DNA of 64,000 nt from Shewanella donghaensis (lineage in GTDB: Bacteria; Pseudomonadota; Gammaproteobacteria; Enterobacterales; Shewanellaceae): contig NZ_CP041783.1 in NCBI RefSeq assembly GCF_007567505.1, positions 1,612,001-1,676,000 on the forward strand. The letters are read 5' to 3'. Below, in pieces: positions 17,273-27,193 of the stretch. The notes under the pieces were generated by a model. The model ran no database searches. It was not told the DNA's origin and saw only the letters and a list, made by a program, of their open reading frames with translations. Each line of letters opens with the position of its first letter. The stretch's first letter is position 1. The translations under genes and the position numbers were made by a program.

Positions 17273-17333
17273 ATGGCTGGAATATAACCAGCCATGAAAG
17301 GCGGGATTATAGCAAAAACTGTCTATATACCAA
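17273..17333 (-). promoter_or_regulatory. Probable thiI promoter with a hairpin at the transcript 5' end
   Basis: On the minus strand a perfect TATAAT (17306-17311) with TGC before it and TTGGTA (17328-17333) 16 bases upstream set a start near 17299. A perfect 8-bp hairpin ATGGCTGG / CCAGCCAT follows at 17273-17295, then a T-rich stretch (TATTATTTTTG). It could be a 5' stabilising hairpin or an attenuator. No TPP-riboswitch (Thi-box) pattern is seen in the leader. Confidence 0.55.
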
Positions 17334-17475
17334 ACACAATAAATTTTTAAAAGTACAAGTGTGATACTTGTAGAAAAAGGCAGCAATCAAAGTTGAATAA
17401 AATGAACTATCTATCCGCTTAATCAGGATTGAATTCGTAATTTCATTCAAATAGAAAAATAAATTAGCAGACATA

Positions 17476-17506
17476 AAAATGCCGTTTAGAATATAAACGG
17501 CATTTT
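17476..17506 (-). terminator. Terminator after pomB
   Basis: Perfect 13-bp stem (AAAATGCCGTTTA / TAAACGGCATTTT) with a 5-base loop and a T-run on the minus strand, 29 bases past the pomB stop. The remaining gap up to thiI (17166-17475) holds only the thiI promoter and leader. Confidence 0.87.
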
Positions 17507-17534
17507 ATTATCACGTTTTGACACTTCTCGTAAA

Positions 17535-18470
17535 CTATTCGGGCGGCGTAACTTCTATTTCTGCAGACTCTTTTGGCTTGCCTTGTTCAATTGATATTTC
17601 AACTCGGCGATTGCGGCTTCGGTTTTGATTGGAATCATTTGCCACCAATGGTGCATTTGAAGCCATCCCCACTACGCGCATTCTAGCCTCATCAAATCCT
17701 TTTACTTTAACTAATTCATGAGCAACAGCTACAGCACGTTTACTTGATAAGTCCCAGTTGGAGCTATAAAGCTCATTGCTGATATGCATACCATCAGTAT
17801 GACCCGATACAGTAATCACGCCTGGCACATCTTTCAATAACTCGCCGACAGATCGTACTACCGGTTTAAATCTTGGCTGTAAGAAACCCGAACCCGATGC
17901 AAAAGACCCTTTCTCACGGATCCGAATAATGATTTGTTGTCCTAACGATTCAATTTCTATCGCGCCATCGACAATTTCTTCATTCAGTTTTTCAGCCATT
18001 TTCTTAACTTGGTCATTAATGTTTTCTTGTTCAGACATCGCCTGTGCTTGCTGAGCTTGGGCTTGCTGTTGAGCAGTAGCAGAAGCATTACCGCCTCGAT
18101 CTTCACCTTGTTGTTTTTGCACTCCACCAGCACTGGCATCATCACCCGCTTGATACTCAATGGTTTGCTCGGTCATTTCGTTGGTTTGTTGATTAATAAT
18201 TTCAATCGGAGTGGGATCCGGCTTACCTGGACGAAACTCCAATGCAATAACAGACGTGCCTTTAGGAATATCTTTCACTTCCACTTTATTTTGCACACCA
18301 AAGGCATACTTCATTGAACCAGCAATCTGTTTGAACTTCATGACGTCCATTTCTGAGAACGCTAGTAGCAATACAAAAAAGCACATCAATAAAGACATTA
18401 GATCAGCAAATGTCGCTAACCATAAAGGTGCTCCGGGCGGTGGACAATCACACTTGGCTTTTTTAGCCAT
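17535..18470 (-). CDS. pomB: Sodium-type flagellar stator protein PomB
   Basis: PomB anchors the stator to the cell wall and with PomA forms the ion channel that drives the flagellar motor. The N-terminus CDCPPPGAPLW leads to the single membrane helix with the ion-binding Asp23 (FADLMSLLMCFFVLLLAFSE). A plug and linker rich in Gln and Gly follow (residues 100-150, QQQAQAQQAQAM). The C-terminal OmpA-like peptidoglycan-binding domain contains SGHTDGMHISNELYSSNWDLSSKRA and NRRVEI. It is far closer to Vibrio PomB than to proton-type MotB. It starts 3 bases after the pomA stop. Confidence 0.93.
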   Translation of the reverse strand: MAKKAKCDCPPPGAPLWLATFADLMSLLMCFFVLLLAFSEMDVMKFKQIAGSMKYAFGVQNKVEVKDIPKGTSVIALEFRPGKPDPTPIEIINQQTNEMTEQTIEYQAGDDASAGGVQKQQGEDRGGNASATAQQQAQAQQAQAMSEQENINDQVKKMAEKLNEEIVDGAIEIESLGQQIIIRIREKGSFASGSGFLQPRFKPVVRSVGELLKDVPGVITVSGHTDGMHISNELYSSNWDLSSKRAVAVAHELVKVKGFDEARMRVVGMASNAPLVANDSNQNRSRNRRVEISIEQGKPKESAEIEVTPPE

Positions 18471-18473
18471 GAG

Positions 18474-19241
18474 TTACTCTCCGTCCGTGGTATCGATTTG
18501 ACGTTGTTTCTCAGCTAAGTAATTCTTCAAAAATCCTTCAATGACTCTTGGATTTTGGCCGTCTTGTATTGCTAAAACAGCATCCATTATCAAATTTCGA
18601 TTTAATAGCTCTTCACTCATGCGTAACTGTAATTTATCGGCAATAGGTATCGCGATCATATTCGCGATAATGGCGCCATAAAGCGTTGTTAATAATGCAA
18701 CAGCCATAGAAGGGCCAATCGATTTGGGATCATCCATATTTGATAGCATGGCAACCAAACCAATCAGCGTACCAATCATCCCCATTGCAGGTGCAACATC
18801 ACCCAAGGCTTTGAAAATACCTACACCTGTTTTATGTCTTTCTTCGGTTAGAGCAATATCTTTTTCCAGCGCCTCACGCACAACGTCGCCATCGTGACCA
18901 TCCACTAACATATCCACGGCTTTTTGCATGAAACTATTAGTAATTTGCGCTTCTTCTAATGCCAAAAAACCGCCTTTACGGGCAGCATCGGCCATACTGA
19001 CTGATTGTTCTATTAACTCTTCAGGATTATCGATTTTGAACATGAAAGCTTTAGCGCCAATTTTTACCGCGCCTAAAAACTGCTTTAAATTATATTTCAT
19101 CATGACGACGAACAATGAGCCGATAAATACGATCATCACAGAAGGCACATCAATAAAAATTGAAATACCACCACTGCTCACCATAGAACCAATAATAAAA
19201 CCGAAGGCTCCGATCAAACCTATCAGGGTTGCTAAATCCAC
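18474..19241 (-). CDS. pomA: Sodium-type flagellar stator protein PomA
   Basis: PomA surrounds PomB in the stator and pushes on FliG through its cytoplasmic loop. The 255 residues have four membrane helices: two at residues 5-50 and two at about 150-200 (GDVAPAMGMIGTLIGLVAML, then LLTTLYGAIIANMIAIPIAD). The conserved proline is in DVAPAMGMIG and the cytoplasmic loop has the charged EERHKTGVGIFKALGD region. Start and end match Vibrio PomA (MDLATL, VLAIQDGQNPRVI). It is co-transcribed with pomB. A sigma-28-like site lies about 235 bases upstream. Confidence 0.94.
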   Translation of the reverse strand: MDLATLIGLIGAFGFIIGSMVSSGGISIFIDVPSVMIVFIGSLFVVMMKYNLKQFLGAVKIGAKAFMFKIDNPEELIEQSVSMADAARKGGFLALEEAQITNSFMQKAVDMLVDGHDGDVVREALEKDIALTEERHKTGVGIFKALGDVAPAMGMIGTLIGLVAMLSNMDDPKSIGPSMAVALLTTLYGAIIANMIAIPIADKLQLRMSEELLNRNLIMDAVLAIQDGQNPRVIEGFLKNYLAEKQRQIDTTDGE

Positions 19242-19475
19242 AATGTCTCCTTGAATGTAGTCTTAGTGATACTGCCTAAACTCTATGGATACCAATGTAA
19301 CACCATGAGCTTCTAGGGCAAAAGTTCAAATGAACAAAAACTCCCACACCGCACAAATTTCTACATTTTTTGTGTGAGATTGATATAAAACAGCATAATG
19401 AAGGCGAATAATTTTATTTATATTACCAGTAACAACGACTTCAAAACGTTACAGTTACGCTGGTATTCGTTAACT

Positions 19476-19502
19476 ATATCGGTCAAACTCATCTCAAGTT
19501 TA
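19476..19502 (-). promoter_or_regulatory. Possible sigma-28 (FliA) promoter for pomAB
   Basis: Minus strand TAAACTTG-N11-ACCGATAT, matching TAAAGTTT-N11-GCCGATAA at the main positions with 15 bases between the TAAA and the ACCGATAT box. It is 235 bases from the pomA ATG, which is far. The rest of the 361-base gap between pomA and xseB shows no gene. Confidence 0.5.
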
Positions 19503-19632
19503 GTTAAATCTGATAAATATTATAAATTATCACTCACAAAGCGTGCTATTGAGCAAATAAACAACCACTGAATTTGACCCTTAGCTCCGCCTGATATACC
19601 TTGTGCCCCGCAGAACAGAAGGAATAAACATT

Positions 19633-19869
19633 GTGGCAAAAAAACCTGAAAATCTAAGTTTTGAAGAGTCCTTAGAGGAACTTGAAAACATTGTTGCAGA
19701 TCTTGAGCAAGGTGAAGTCACTTTAGACAATGCCCTTAAACAGTTTGAGCGTGGTATAAAGTTAGTACGCCAAAGCCAATCTAAGCTAGAACAAGCCCAA
19801 CAAAAAGTCTCAATCTTATTAAATGAAGATGATACTGACTTAAGCCCATTTACCGTTGAAGGCGAATAA
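19633..19869 (+). CDS. xseB: Exodeoxyribonuclease VII small subunit XseB
   Basis: Small subunit of exonuclease VII, which degrades single-stranded DNA together with XseA. The 78 residues form the expected helical hairpin (LSFEESLEELENIVADLEQG, then FERGIKLVRQSQSKLEQAQ). The GTG at 19633 is chosen over an upstream GTG at 19603 because GAAGGA lies 8 bases before it and the product then matches the 80-residue E. coli protein. It is the first gene of the xseB-ispA-dxs operon; xseA is not in the window. Confidence 0.93.
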   Translation: MAKKPENLSFEESLEELENIVADLEQGEVTLDNALKQFERGIKLVRQSQSKLEQAQQKVSILLNEDDTDLSPFTVEGE

Positions 19870-19871
19870 GT

Positions 19872-20753
19872 GTGTTAGCCCAATCAATTGAAAAATACCA
19901 ACAACGCGTGAATCATGTCTTAGCAACTAAACTTGCTGAGCTTGATGATACTGCGCCAGCATTAAAAGCTGCGATGACCCATGGTGCCTTATTAGGTGGT
20001 AAACGAATTAGACCGTTTATGGTTTATAGCCTTGGTGAGATGTTAGGTGCCGATCTTGAACAACTTGATAATGCCGCAGCAGCAATTGAATGTATTCATG
20101 CTTACTCTTTGATTCATGATGACTTACCCGCCATGGACGATGATGCGCTAAGGCGCGGTCAACCAACAGTTCATATCGCTTTTGATGAAGCGACAGCTAT
20201 TTTAGCGGGTGATGCATTACAGACGCTAGCATTTGAGCTCATTTGCGAGCCTAATGACAAAATTTCAGCGTCGCAACAACTTGCCATGGTTACCGCTTTA
20301 GCAAAAGCATCAGGTTATACTGGTATGTGCGGCGGACAAGCAATTGATCTTAGCGCGACCAACAAGCGTATAAATATCGAACAGCTAACCCAGTTACATA
20401 ACAAAAAAACCGGCGCATTAATAAGTTGTGCAGCAGAATTAGCGCTCATTGCATCTTCTGCCGATAACACTGAACAACAAGTCATTCGTGAATTTGCAGC
20501 TAATATTGGTTTAGCTTTTCAAGTTCAAGATGACATTTTAGACATCACTTCCAGTACCGAAGAGTTAGGGAAACCTCAAGGCAGTGATGAAGAGTCAAAT
20601 AAAAGTACATTCCCTAAATTATTAGGACTCGATGGTTCAAACGAATGCGCCGAGCAACTAATTAAAGATGCACTATCAGCGCTGGCAAAATTGACCTACA
20701 ATAGCCAGTTAATCGCAGACTTCGCCCGCTACATTATTGCGCGAAGATTATAA
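19872..20753 (+). CDS. ispA: Farnesyl diphosphate synthase IspA
   Basis: IspA condenses IPP with DMAPP and then geranyl diphosphate to make farnesyl diphosphate for quinones, undecaprenyl phosphate and heme O. In the 293 residues both aspartate-rich Mg-binding motifs are seen: first DDLPAMDDD near residue 83 and second DDILD near residue 220, with GGKRIRP before the first. The start is a GTG, 2 bases after the xseB stop. It sits between xseB and dxs, the standard order in Gammaproteobacteria. Confidence 0.95.
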   Translation: MLAQSIEKYQQRVNHVLATKLAELDDTAPALKAAMTHGALLGGKRIRPFMVYSLGEMLGADLEQLDNAAAAIECIHAYSLIHDDLPAMDDDALRRGQPTVHIAFDEATAILAGDALQTLAFELICEPNDKISASQQLAMVTALAKASGYTGMCGGQAIDLSATNKRINIEQLTQLHNKKTGALISCAAELALIASSADNTEQQVIREFAANIGLAFQVQDDILDITSSTEELGKPQGSDEESNKSTFPKLLGLDGSNECAEQLIKDALSALAKLTYNSQLIADFARYIIARRL

Positions 20754-20773
20754 AAGAGACATTTTATCTCCAT

Positions 20774-22651
20774 ATGAGTTTCGATAATTCTCAATTTCCG
20801 GTATTAGCCCAAGCTAATACCCCTGATGATTTAAAAAAACTGCCTCAAGGTATGCTGCCGCAGCTATCTGATGAGTTAAGACAGTTTCTACTTAAATCAG
20901 TCAGTAATTCAAGTGGCCACTTTGCTTCAGGCCTCGGTACTGTTGAATTAACAGTAGCGCTTCATTACGTCTATAACACGCCCTTTGATCGTGTGGTATG
21001 GGATGTAGGTCATCAAGCTTACCCTCATAAAATACTGACTGGTCGTCGTGACAGAATGCACACCATACGTCAAAAGAATGGGTTACACCCTTTCCCGTGG
21101 CGTGAAGAAAGTGAATATGACACTTTTAGCGTGGGTCATTCAGGCACCTCAGTAAGTGCAGCATTGGCTATGGCTGTTGCTGCTGAGAAAGAGCAAAAAG
21201 ACCGTAAAGTAGTTGCTGTTATTGGTGATGGTGCAATGACTGGCGGAATGGTTTTTGAAGCCTTGAACCACGCTGGTGATTTGCACAACGATATGCTCGT
21301 GGTGTTAAACGACAATGAAATGTCTATTTCAGAAAATGTCGGTGCATTAAACAATCACCTCGCACAACTGATGTCAGGTCGTTTCTACACAACGATTCGA
21401 GAGAGCAGCAAGAAAGTCCTTAAAGGTATGCCTGTCATTAAAGAAATGGCTAAGCGAACCGAAGAACACCTCAAAGGTATGGTCGTTCCAGGTACTTTAT
21501 TTGAAGAATTAGGTTTCAATTACATCGGCCCTATTGACGGTCATGATGTTGATTCTTTAGTTGAAACACTGCGAAATATGCGCGATTTAAAAGGTCCGCA
21601 AATTCTTCATATAATGACCAAGAAAGGTCGTGGCTATGAACCAGCAGAAAAAGATCCTATTGGATGGCATGCGGTACCTAAATTTGACCACACTCAATTT
21701 AAAAAACCAAAAGCTAAGCCAAGTTCACCAACATTCTCTCAAGTGTTTGGCAAATGGTTATGTGATGTTGCAGATAAAGATGAAAAATTATTAGCCATCA
21801 CTCCTGCCATGCGTGAAGGTTCAGGGATGGTTGAATTTTCACAGCGTTTTCCTAGCCAATACTTTGATGCCGCAATTGCAGAGCAACATGCTGTCACATT
21901 AGGTGCTGGTTTTGCTTGTGAGGGCTTTAAGCCTGTTGTCGCTATTTACTCAACATTCTTACAACGCGGTTATGATCAACTCATACACGATGTAGCCTTA
22001 CAACGACTACCAGTGTTATTTGCTATCGATCGCGGCGGTATTGTTGGTGCAGATGGTCCAACTCACCAAGGTGCCTTTGATTTAAGCTTCCTTCGTTGTG
22101 TGCCTAACATGGTTATTATGGCGCCTTCAGATGAAGATGAATGTCGTCAAATGCTGTATACCGGGTATTGCTACCAAGATGGCCCTACTGCAGTGCGTTA
22201 TCCTCGTGGTAGCGCTACAGGCATCGCTCCGACAGAAGAAATGACGGCGATACCCATTGGCAAAGGCTTAATGAAACGACAAAGCCAAAAAGAAACTCAG
22301 CGTGTCGCTATCGTTAACTTTGGTACGACGCTAGCCGCAGCACTTGAAGCCGCTGAGACACTTGATGCTACCGTTGCAGACATGCGTTTTGTAAAGCCAT
22401 TAGATTTAACCTTATTGGCTGAATTAGCCAATAGTCATGATGTGATAGTCACAGTTGAAGAAAATGCCATTATGGGCGGTGCGGGTAGCGGTGTGATTGA
22501 GGCATTACATAAGATGAAAATCTTAAAGCCTGTGTTACAAATCGGTTTACCTGATGAATTTATCAAACACGGCGCACCGGATGAAATCATCCAAGAGCTT
22601 AGACTTGATGCTGCAGGCGTTTTAGCGCAAATCCAAGAGTACTTGGTATAA
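20774..22651 (+). CDS. dxs: 1-deoxy-D-xylulose-5-phosphate synthase Dxs
   Basis: Dxs joins pyruvate and glyceraldehyde 3-phosphate with thiamine diphosphate, the first step of the MEP isoprenoid pathway, feeding IspA upstream. In 625 residues the thiamine diphosphate motif is [18 protein letters not shown] (about 154-171) with NDNEMSIS after it; the catalytic glutamate lies in [13 protein letters not shown] in the transketolase-like middle domain; the C-terminal domain begins about residue 500. Spacing to ispA is 20 bases and a terminator follows. Confidence 0.97.
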   Translation: MSFDNSQFPVLAQANTPDDLKKLPQGMLPQLSDELRQFLLKSVSNSSGHFASGLGTVELTVALHYVYNTPFDRVVWDVGHQAYPHKILTGRRDRMHTIRQKNGLHPFPWREESEYDTFSVGHSGTSVSAALAMAVAAEKEQKDRKVVAVIGDGAMTGGMVFEALNHAGDLHNDMLVVLNDNEMSISENVGALNNHLAQLMSGRFYTTIRESSKKVLKGMPVIKEMAKRTEEHLKGMVVPGTLFEELGFNYIGPIDGHDVDSLVETLRNMRDLKGPQILHIMTKKGRGYEPAEKDPIGWHAVPKFDHTQFKKPKAKPSSPTFSQVFGKWLCDVADKDEKLLAITPAMREGSGMVEFSQRFPSQYFDAAIAEQHAVTLGAGFACEGFKPVVAIYSTFLQRGYDQLIHDVALQRLPVLFAIDRGGIVGADGPTHQGAFDLSFLRCVPNMVIMAPSDEDECRQMLYTGYCYQDGPTAVRYPRGSATGIAPTEEMTAIPIGKGLMKRQSQKETQRVAIVNFGTTLAAALEAAETLDATVADMRFVKPLDLTLLAELANSHDVIVTVEENAIMGGAGSGVIEALHKMKILKPVLQIGLPDEFIKHGAPDEIIQELRLDAAGVLAQIQEYLV

Positions 22652-22680
22652 GTTGAGTAAACACCTAATCAAAACCATAA

Positions 22681-22711
22681 AAAAAGGACTGCAAATGCAG
22701 TCCTTTTTTTA
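22681..22711 (+). terminator. Terminator of the xseB-ispA-dxs operon
   Basis: Perfect stem AAAAAGGACTGCA / TGCAGTCCTTTTT with a 2-base loop and seven T. Confidence 0.9.
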
Positions 22712-22764
22712 TTAATCACACTTTATAAAGCCTTTATGGACCAATAAAGCGTTAACTTGCTCAA

Positions 22765-23370
22765 TTACGCTTGTGTATCAACACTCGGACCGCCTTGCGA
22801 TACCATAACCATTGCAGGACGCAATACACGGTCTTTCAAGGTATAACCTTTTTGCATAACAAGCATAACGGTATCTTTCGGGTATTCAGCACTAGGCTGC
22901 ATACCGATAGCTTGATGATGATTTGGGTTAAATGCTTCACCTAATGGATTAACAAGCACTACGCCATTTTTCTCAACAGCAGCCATTAACCCTTTCATGG
23001 TTAATTCAACACCTTCTGCAATCGCTTTGGTTGCTTCATCTTCTGCATCAACACCTGTTAACGCACGTTCCATATTATCTAATACTGGTAGAAGTTCGTT
23101 AACAAACTTCTCTAGTGCGAAAGCACGTGCTTTCTCAACATCTTTGGCAGCACGAGTACGGATGTTAGCGGTTTCTGCTGCCGCACGAATTTCAACATCT
23201 TTTCGGTCTGCTAAAGCTGCTTGTGACTCTGCAAGTTGTTGCTCTAAAGCTTCAATTTTAAGATTGGCTTGAGTTAACTCATCAACTTCTTGAGGCGCTT
23301 CGGTTTCTGTTTCATTGACAACTTCTGCATCAATGATGTCTTGATCTACTTTATTTGACTCGTTACTCAT
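22765..23370 (-). CDS. grpE: Nucleotide exchange factor GrpE
   Basis: GrpE is the nucleotide exchange factor for the DnaK chaperone. From the ATG at 23370 it has 201 residues: an acidic N-terminal region, a long dimerising helix ([20 protein letters not shown] onward), then the beta-domain signature [21 protein letters not shown] and [13 protein letters not shown]. An upstream in-frame ATG at 23415 would add 15 residues but lacks a ribosome binding site; GGAG sits 5 bases before 23370. A sigma-32 promoter precedes it. Confidence 0.95.
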   Translation of the reverse strand: MSNESNKVDQDIIDAEVVNETETEAPQEVDELTQANLKIEALEQQLAESQAALADRKDVEIRAAAETANIRTRAAKDVEKARAFALEKFVNELLPVLDNMERALTGVDAEDEATKAIAEGVELTMKGLMAAVEKNGVVLVNPLGEAFNPNHHQAIGMQPSAEYPKDTVMLVMQKGYTLKDRVLRPAMVMVSQGGPSVDTQA

Positions 23371-23415
23371 TTTCACTCCAGCTAAAAATGCTTTGTTTCT
23401 GGTTACTATGGGCAT

Positions 23416-23444
23416 ATTATGGGGATCATTTTCCTCCTTTCAAG
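23416..23444 (-). promoter_or_regulatory. Sigma-32 heat-shock promoter of grpE
   Basis: Minus strand CTTGAAA-N13-CCCCATAAT, a full match to the sigma-32 (RpoH) consensus, about 40 bases upstream of the grpE start. It lies in the 98-base divergent gap with nadK. Confidence 0.88.
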
Positions 23445-23468
23445 CCTTTGTGTAAATCAAATACTAAT

Positions 23469-24347
23469 ATGACGAAAAAGTTTCAGACAATTGGCCTCAT
23501 CGGTAAGCCACATCATCAAGGTACAAACCGCACTTTGAAGCGTTTGCATCACTGGTTATCAATGCAAGGCTTCGATATTTTAGCTGAAGAACGTGTTGCG
23601 TCAGAGCTCAAGGTTGACGTTGAATCTGTTGATTTAACTGAGTTAGGCGAGAGATGTGATTTGGCTATTGTCGTCGGTGGTGACGGTAATATGCTTGGCG
23701 CCGCCAGAGTATTGTCACGATTCGATATCGGGGTTATTGGTGTTAACCGAGGCAATCTCGGCTTTTTAACTGATTTACCCCCTGATAACTTCGAAGAGTC
23801 ATTGTCAAAGGTCCTTGAAGGTGATTATGATACTGAGTATCGTTTTCTGTTAGAAGCTGAAGTACATCGTCACGGTATGCTTAAAGCCAGTAACTCAGCA
23901 GTTAACGAGGCCGTTTTACATCCAGGAAAAGTTGCGCACATGATTCAGTTTGAAGTCTATATTGATGACCAATTCATGTATAGCCAACGTGCTGATGGGA
24001 TGATTGTATCTACTCCTACAGGCTCTACTGCATATGCCCTTTCTGCTGGCGGTTCAATTTTAACCCCAAACCTACAAGCATTAATTCTCGTGCCGATGTT
24101 TCCACATACCCTGTCGTCTCGGCCAATTGTTGTTGATGCCTGCAGCACGATCAAATTAGTGGTATCACCTGATAATGGTGAAAACTTAGAAGTAAGCTGT
24201 GACGGACATGTGGATTTAGCGGTTTTACCCGGTGATGAAATTCTTATACGTCGAAGTAACAACAGACTAAGAATGATCCATCCAAAGGGTCATAATTACT
24301 TTGATGTATTAAGATCTAAATTAGGATGGGGCAGTAAACTGTTTTAA
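23469..24347 (+). CDS. nadK: NAD kinase NadK
   Basis: NadK phosphorylates NAD to NADP with ATP. From the ATG at 23469 it has 292 residues, the same as E. coli. The family motif [13 protein letters not shown] (near 70) holds the GGDG catalytic loop; further motifs are [13 protein letters not shown] and the glycine-rich [20 protein letters not shown]. Longer in-frame starts upstream are rejected because they run through the grpE promoter. It is divergent from grpE, as often in Gammaproteobacteria. Confidence 0.95.
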   Translation: MTKKFQTIGLIGKPHHQGTNRTLKRLHHWLSMQGFDILAEERVASELKVDVESVDLTELGERCDLAIVVGGDGNMLGAARVLSRFDIGVIGVNRGNLGFLTDLPPDNFEESLSKVLEGDYDTEYRFLLEAEVHRHGMLKASNSAVNEAVLHPGKVAHMIQFEVYIDDQFMYSQRADGMIVSTPTGSTAYALSAGGSILTPNLQALILVPMFPHTLSSRPIVVDACSTIKLVVSPDNGENLEVSCDGHVDLAVLPGDEILIRRSNNRLRMIHPKGHNYFDVLRSKLGWGSKLF

Positions 24348-24470
24348 GCGCATTTTTAAACGGTGCTGAGCAATTTGCTAATAGCTTTTAGGGTTAATAT
24401 TCATGCTTAGACTTATATAAGCTTTTGTTTAGCTCATAGTGTAAGGGAACATTAACTCCCGTGATGAATA

Positions 24471-25517
24471 TTAACCTCTATCGATACAGCTAAGTATTTG
24501 CTCTGACAAAAGCGCTTGTTCTATGGGTTTTAAACTAATTATTTCAAGCCTAGAATCCATGGTTTCATCAAGTTCTGTAATAGATAATTTTCCATCTACA
24601 GCATTAAAGCCTGCAATGCCTTCTTCAGTAATCATTACCGCTTTAATACGAATGACCGTATTAAGTAATGAATCACACCAGACAATTAATCTATCGAAAT
24701 CAAAGCACAGCTCAGCCGAAAAAATCCAGCCTATACTATAAGCGCCTTCACCTTGATTTGATTTAGTGACAAAACCTTGGCTATTAAATTCACTGGCAAA
24801 ACCTTGTTCAACCTCAGAAAAAACTGATGGTTCTAGAAGCGTTGTTGAAGGTTTTAAATAAGATGGAGAATTGATCGAGTTTACTGCGTCACTCGCTTTC
24901 ATGAAAGGTATCTGATTAATTTCAGCAAAAACGTCATTAATAGCCGCGGCTGAATCAGAGTTAATTATCGTTTTTTTATCATCTGCTAAATAGTCACAAA
25001 GATTGGTAAAATCTGCTTGCTGATACAAATCTGCTTTGCTGGCATAAACAACATCCGCGATGTCGATTTGCTGATTGAAATTTACATTATGGGTATAACT
25101 ACTATTTTTGAGTTTACGCGCGTCCACCACACAGATAGTTTTATGTAGCTGTAAAACACGCTGATTATATTCGTTACTTAATACTTTAGCTATTTCAGCT
25201 GGGTGTCCTAATCCTGTAGGCTCAATGAGCAAGCGATCAGGATTAGTTTTTTGTATTATTTGATTAATAGCCACTTGCATTGGCACGCCAGCTGCGCAGC
25301 ATAGGCAGCCACCAGCGACTTCTTTAATCATCACCTCAGCAGAAGCATTCGAGCCATTGAGAAGCCCTGCATCAATGCCTACTTCACCAAACTCATTGAC
25401 TAACACTGCCCAAGTTTCACCTTCTGGTTTTACTTGCAGCAATGATTGAATCAAAGTCGTTTTACCGGCACCTAGGAAGCCGGTAATGAGATTAGTGCGA
25501 ATACGTTTACGGATCAC
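24471..25517 (-). CDS. CobW/COG0523-family GTP-binding metallochaperone
   Basis: G3E-family GTPase of 348 residues, akin to YjiA and the ZNG1/CobW proteins that deliver zinc or cobalt. The P-loop GFLGAGKTT is at 14-22, and the metal-binding GGCLCC lies near residue 70, followed by IEPTGLGHPAE, where E and T belong to the Walker B region, and SKADLYQQ as the base-recognition motif. The C-terminal CobW_C domain is shorter than usual and less conserved. The metal is unknown; no Zur-type box is evident upstream. Confidence 0.85.
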   Translation of the reverse strand: MIRKRIRTNLITGFLGAGKTTLIQSLLQVKPEGETWAVLVNEFGEVGIDAGLLNGSNASAEVMIKEVAGGCLCCAAGVPMQVAINQIIQKTNPDRLLIEPTGLGHPAEIAKVLSNEYNQRVLQLHKTICVVDARKLKNSSYTHNVNFNQQIDIADVVYASKADLYQQADFTNLCDYLADDKKTIINSDSAAAINDVFAEINQIPFMKASDAVNSINSPSYLKPSTTLLEPSVFSEVEQGFASEFNSQGFVTKSNQGEGAYSIGWIFSAELCFDFDRLIVWCDSLLNTVIRIKAVMITEEGIAGFNAVDGKLSITELDETMDSRLEIISLKPIEQALLSEQILSCIDRG

Positions 25518-25604
25518 AATATAAACCCTAATTAGAAGAGAAATTAACTCACTGTAACTGAAATTAAATAACTTGCAGCAATGCTAATTTCCATAATGAG
25601 TTAG

Positions 25605-26912
25605 CTACTTTTTAGCGTACTTACCTTGTCTTGTTGGCTTGGTATTTCTATCCGCTTGAGCGCCTTTTCCTGCAGGGCCACGATTTCGATTGGCACCTTG
25701 ACGTTTATGCTTAAACACTTTCTTGGGTTTATCATCTTCCACATCTCTATAACGTGCAGGCAGTGGCGCACCTAGCTCATAACCGGGCAAAACAACAACC
25801 GGAATGGATGTGCTAATAAGTGTTTCTATTTCTGCAAGTAATTCCATTTCATTTTGTGCAACCAATGAAATAGCCTCACCCGTTAACCCTGCACGGCCTG
25901 TACGGCCTATACGATGAACATAATCCTCAGGCTCTGGCGGTAACTCAAAATTAATCACTAATGGCAGTGCTTCTATATCTAAGCCCCTTGCTGCTAAATC
26001 GGTTGCTATCATCACTCTAAGCTTACCTGACTTAAACTCTTCCAACGCTCTGTTGCGCGCGCCTTGGGTTTTATCGCCATGGAAGACTACAGCTTTAATA
26101 CCATCTAATTTAAACTCTTTTAGAAGGTGTTCTGCTGTTTCTTTCATACTGGTAAAAACCATAACCTGTTGCCAATTATTACGACCAATCAGCTCTGAAA
26201 GTAGCTCTGCTTTTCGGCGTTTATCAACTTGATATACAGATTGAGTTACTGTTTCTGCGGTTTTTTGATTAGAGATATGTACATACTCGGCATCTTTAAG
26301 CATCTTGGCTGCTAAGCTTTTTACATCATCAGAATAGGTCGCCGAGAACATCATCGTTTGATGTTGACGATTAATCATTCGCTTTACTTTTTCGATGTCT
26401 TTAACAAAGCCCAGATCAAGCATGCGATCCGCTTCATCAATCACCAGTTGAGTCACAAATGATAAATCCAAATCATGCTGGCCAATAATATCGAATAAAC
26501 GACCGGGCGTCGCAACAAGAATATCTACCCCTTTGGTTAATGCTTTGCGCTGCGGATTAATGTTTGCACCGCCATATACAGCAACACTTTCAAACGGTAA
26601 ATATTGAGCGTAATTGACTAAATTCTTCTCAATCTGAATAGCAAGTTCACGAGTGGGTGTCATTATCAGTACCCGTAATCGCTGCCAGGCTGTTTTGTTC
26701 TCTTGCTCAGCAACATCAAGCTCCAAACGATGCAATATCGATAAGGCAAATGCAGCCGTTTTACCGGTACCCGTTTGAGCACTGGCTAATATGTCTTTGC
26801 CTTCAATAGCTAATGGGATCACAATTTGTTGTACGGGAGTCATGTCGCTATAACCACATGTTTTAACCGCATCTAAAATCGGTTGTGATAAGCCTACTGA
26901 ATCAAAATTCAT
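25605..26912 (-). CDS. rhlE: DEAD-box RNA helicase, RhlE-like
   Basis: ATP-dependent RNA helicase of 435 residues that unwinds structured RNA, often in ribosome assembly and cold adaptation. Ordered motifs: Q motif (YSDMTPVQQ), I AQTGTGKTAAF, Ia PTRELAIQ, II DEAD, III SAT, IV-VI VFHGDKTQG, ATDLAARGLDIEALP and HRIGRTGRAG. The basic tail (KHKRQGANRNRGPAGKGAQ) probably binds RNA. Start MNFDSVGLS fits RhlE, though the paralogue assignment within the DEAD family is not certain. Confidence 0.9.
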   Translation of the reverse strand: MNFDSVGLSQPILDAVKTCGYSDMTPVQQIVIPLAIEGKDILASAQTGTGKTAAFALSILHRLELDVAEQENKTAWQRLRVLIMTPTRELAIQIEKNLVNYAQYLPFESVAVYGGANINPQRKALTKGVDILVATPGRLFDIIGQHDLDLSFVTQLVIDEADRMLDLGFVKDIEKVKRMINRQHQTMMFSATYSDDVKSLAAKMLKDAEYVHISNQKTAETVTQSVYQVDKRRKAELLSELIGRNNWQQVMVFTSMKETAEHLLKEFKLDGIKAVVFHGDKTQGARNRALEEFKSGKLRVMIATDLAARGLDIEALPLVINFELPPEPEDYVHRIGRTGRAGLTGEAISLVAQNEMELLAEIETLISTSIPVVVLPGYELGAPLPARYRDVEDDKPKKVFKHKRQGANRNRGPAGKGAQADRNTKPTRQGKYAKK

Positions 26913-27193
26913 ATTATTCTCTAAAAACTACTATTAATGGCGCTATTGTAGCGACAATGCTGAATATTAGCGAAATAAAAACCGATTGTTCTACTTGATG
27001 GTAAATTAGCTCTAAATCACTATCCCTTTAAAATCAACCGAGTAAAACAACAGAACATTGTTTGGTGCTCAATTTATCGCCTCTTCATCACTTGTACAAA
27101 GTAACAGTTTGTATCTTATGGTTTTATCTATTGATTTACCGTAAACATTTAAGCAACATAAGCCACACAAAAACAAAACAATAAAGGCTTCTA

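Noticed and set aside
17166..17300. A thiamine-pyrophosphate riboswitch before thiI
   Set aside because: The conserved CTGAGA and ACCTGA elements are absent in this leader; only a simple hairpin is seen.
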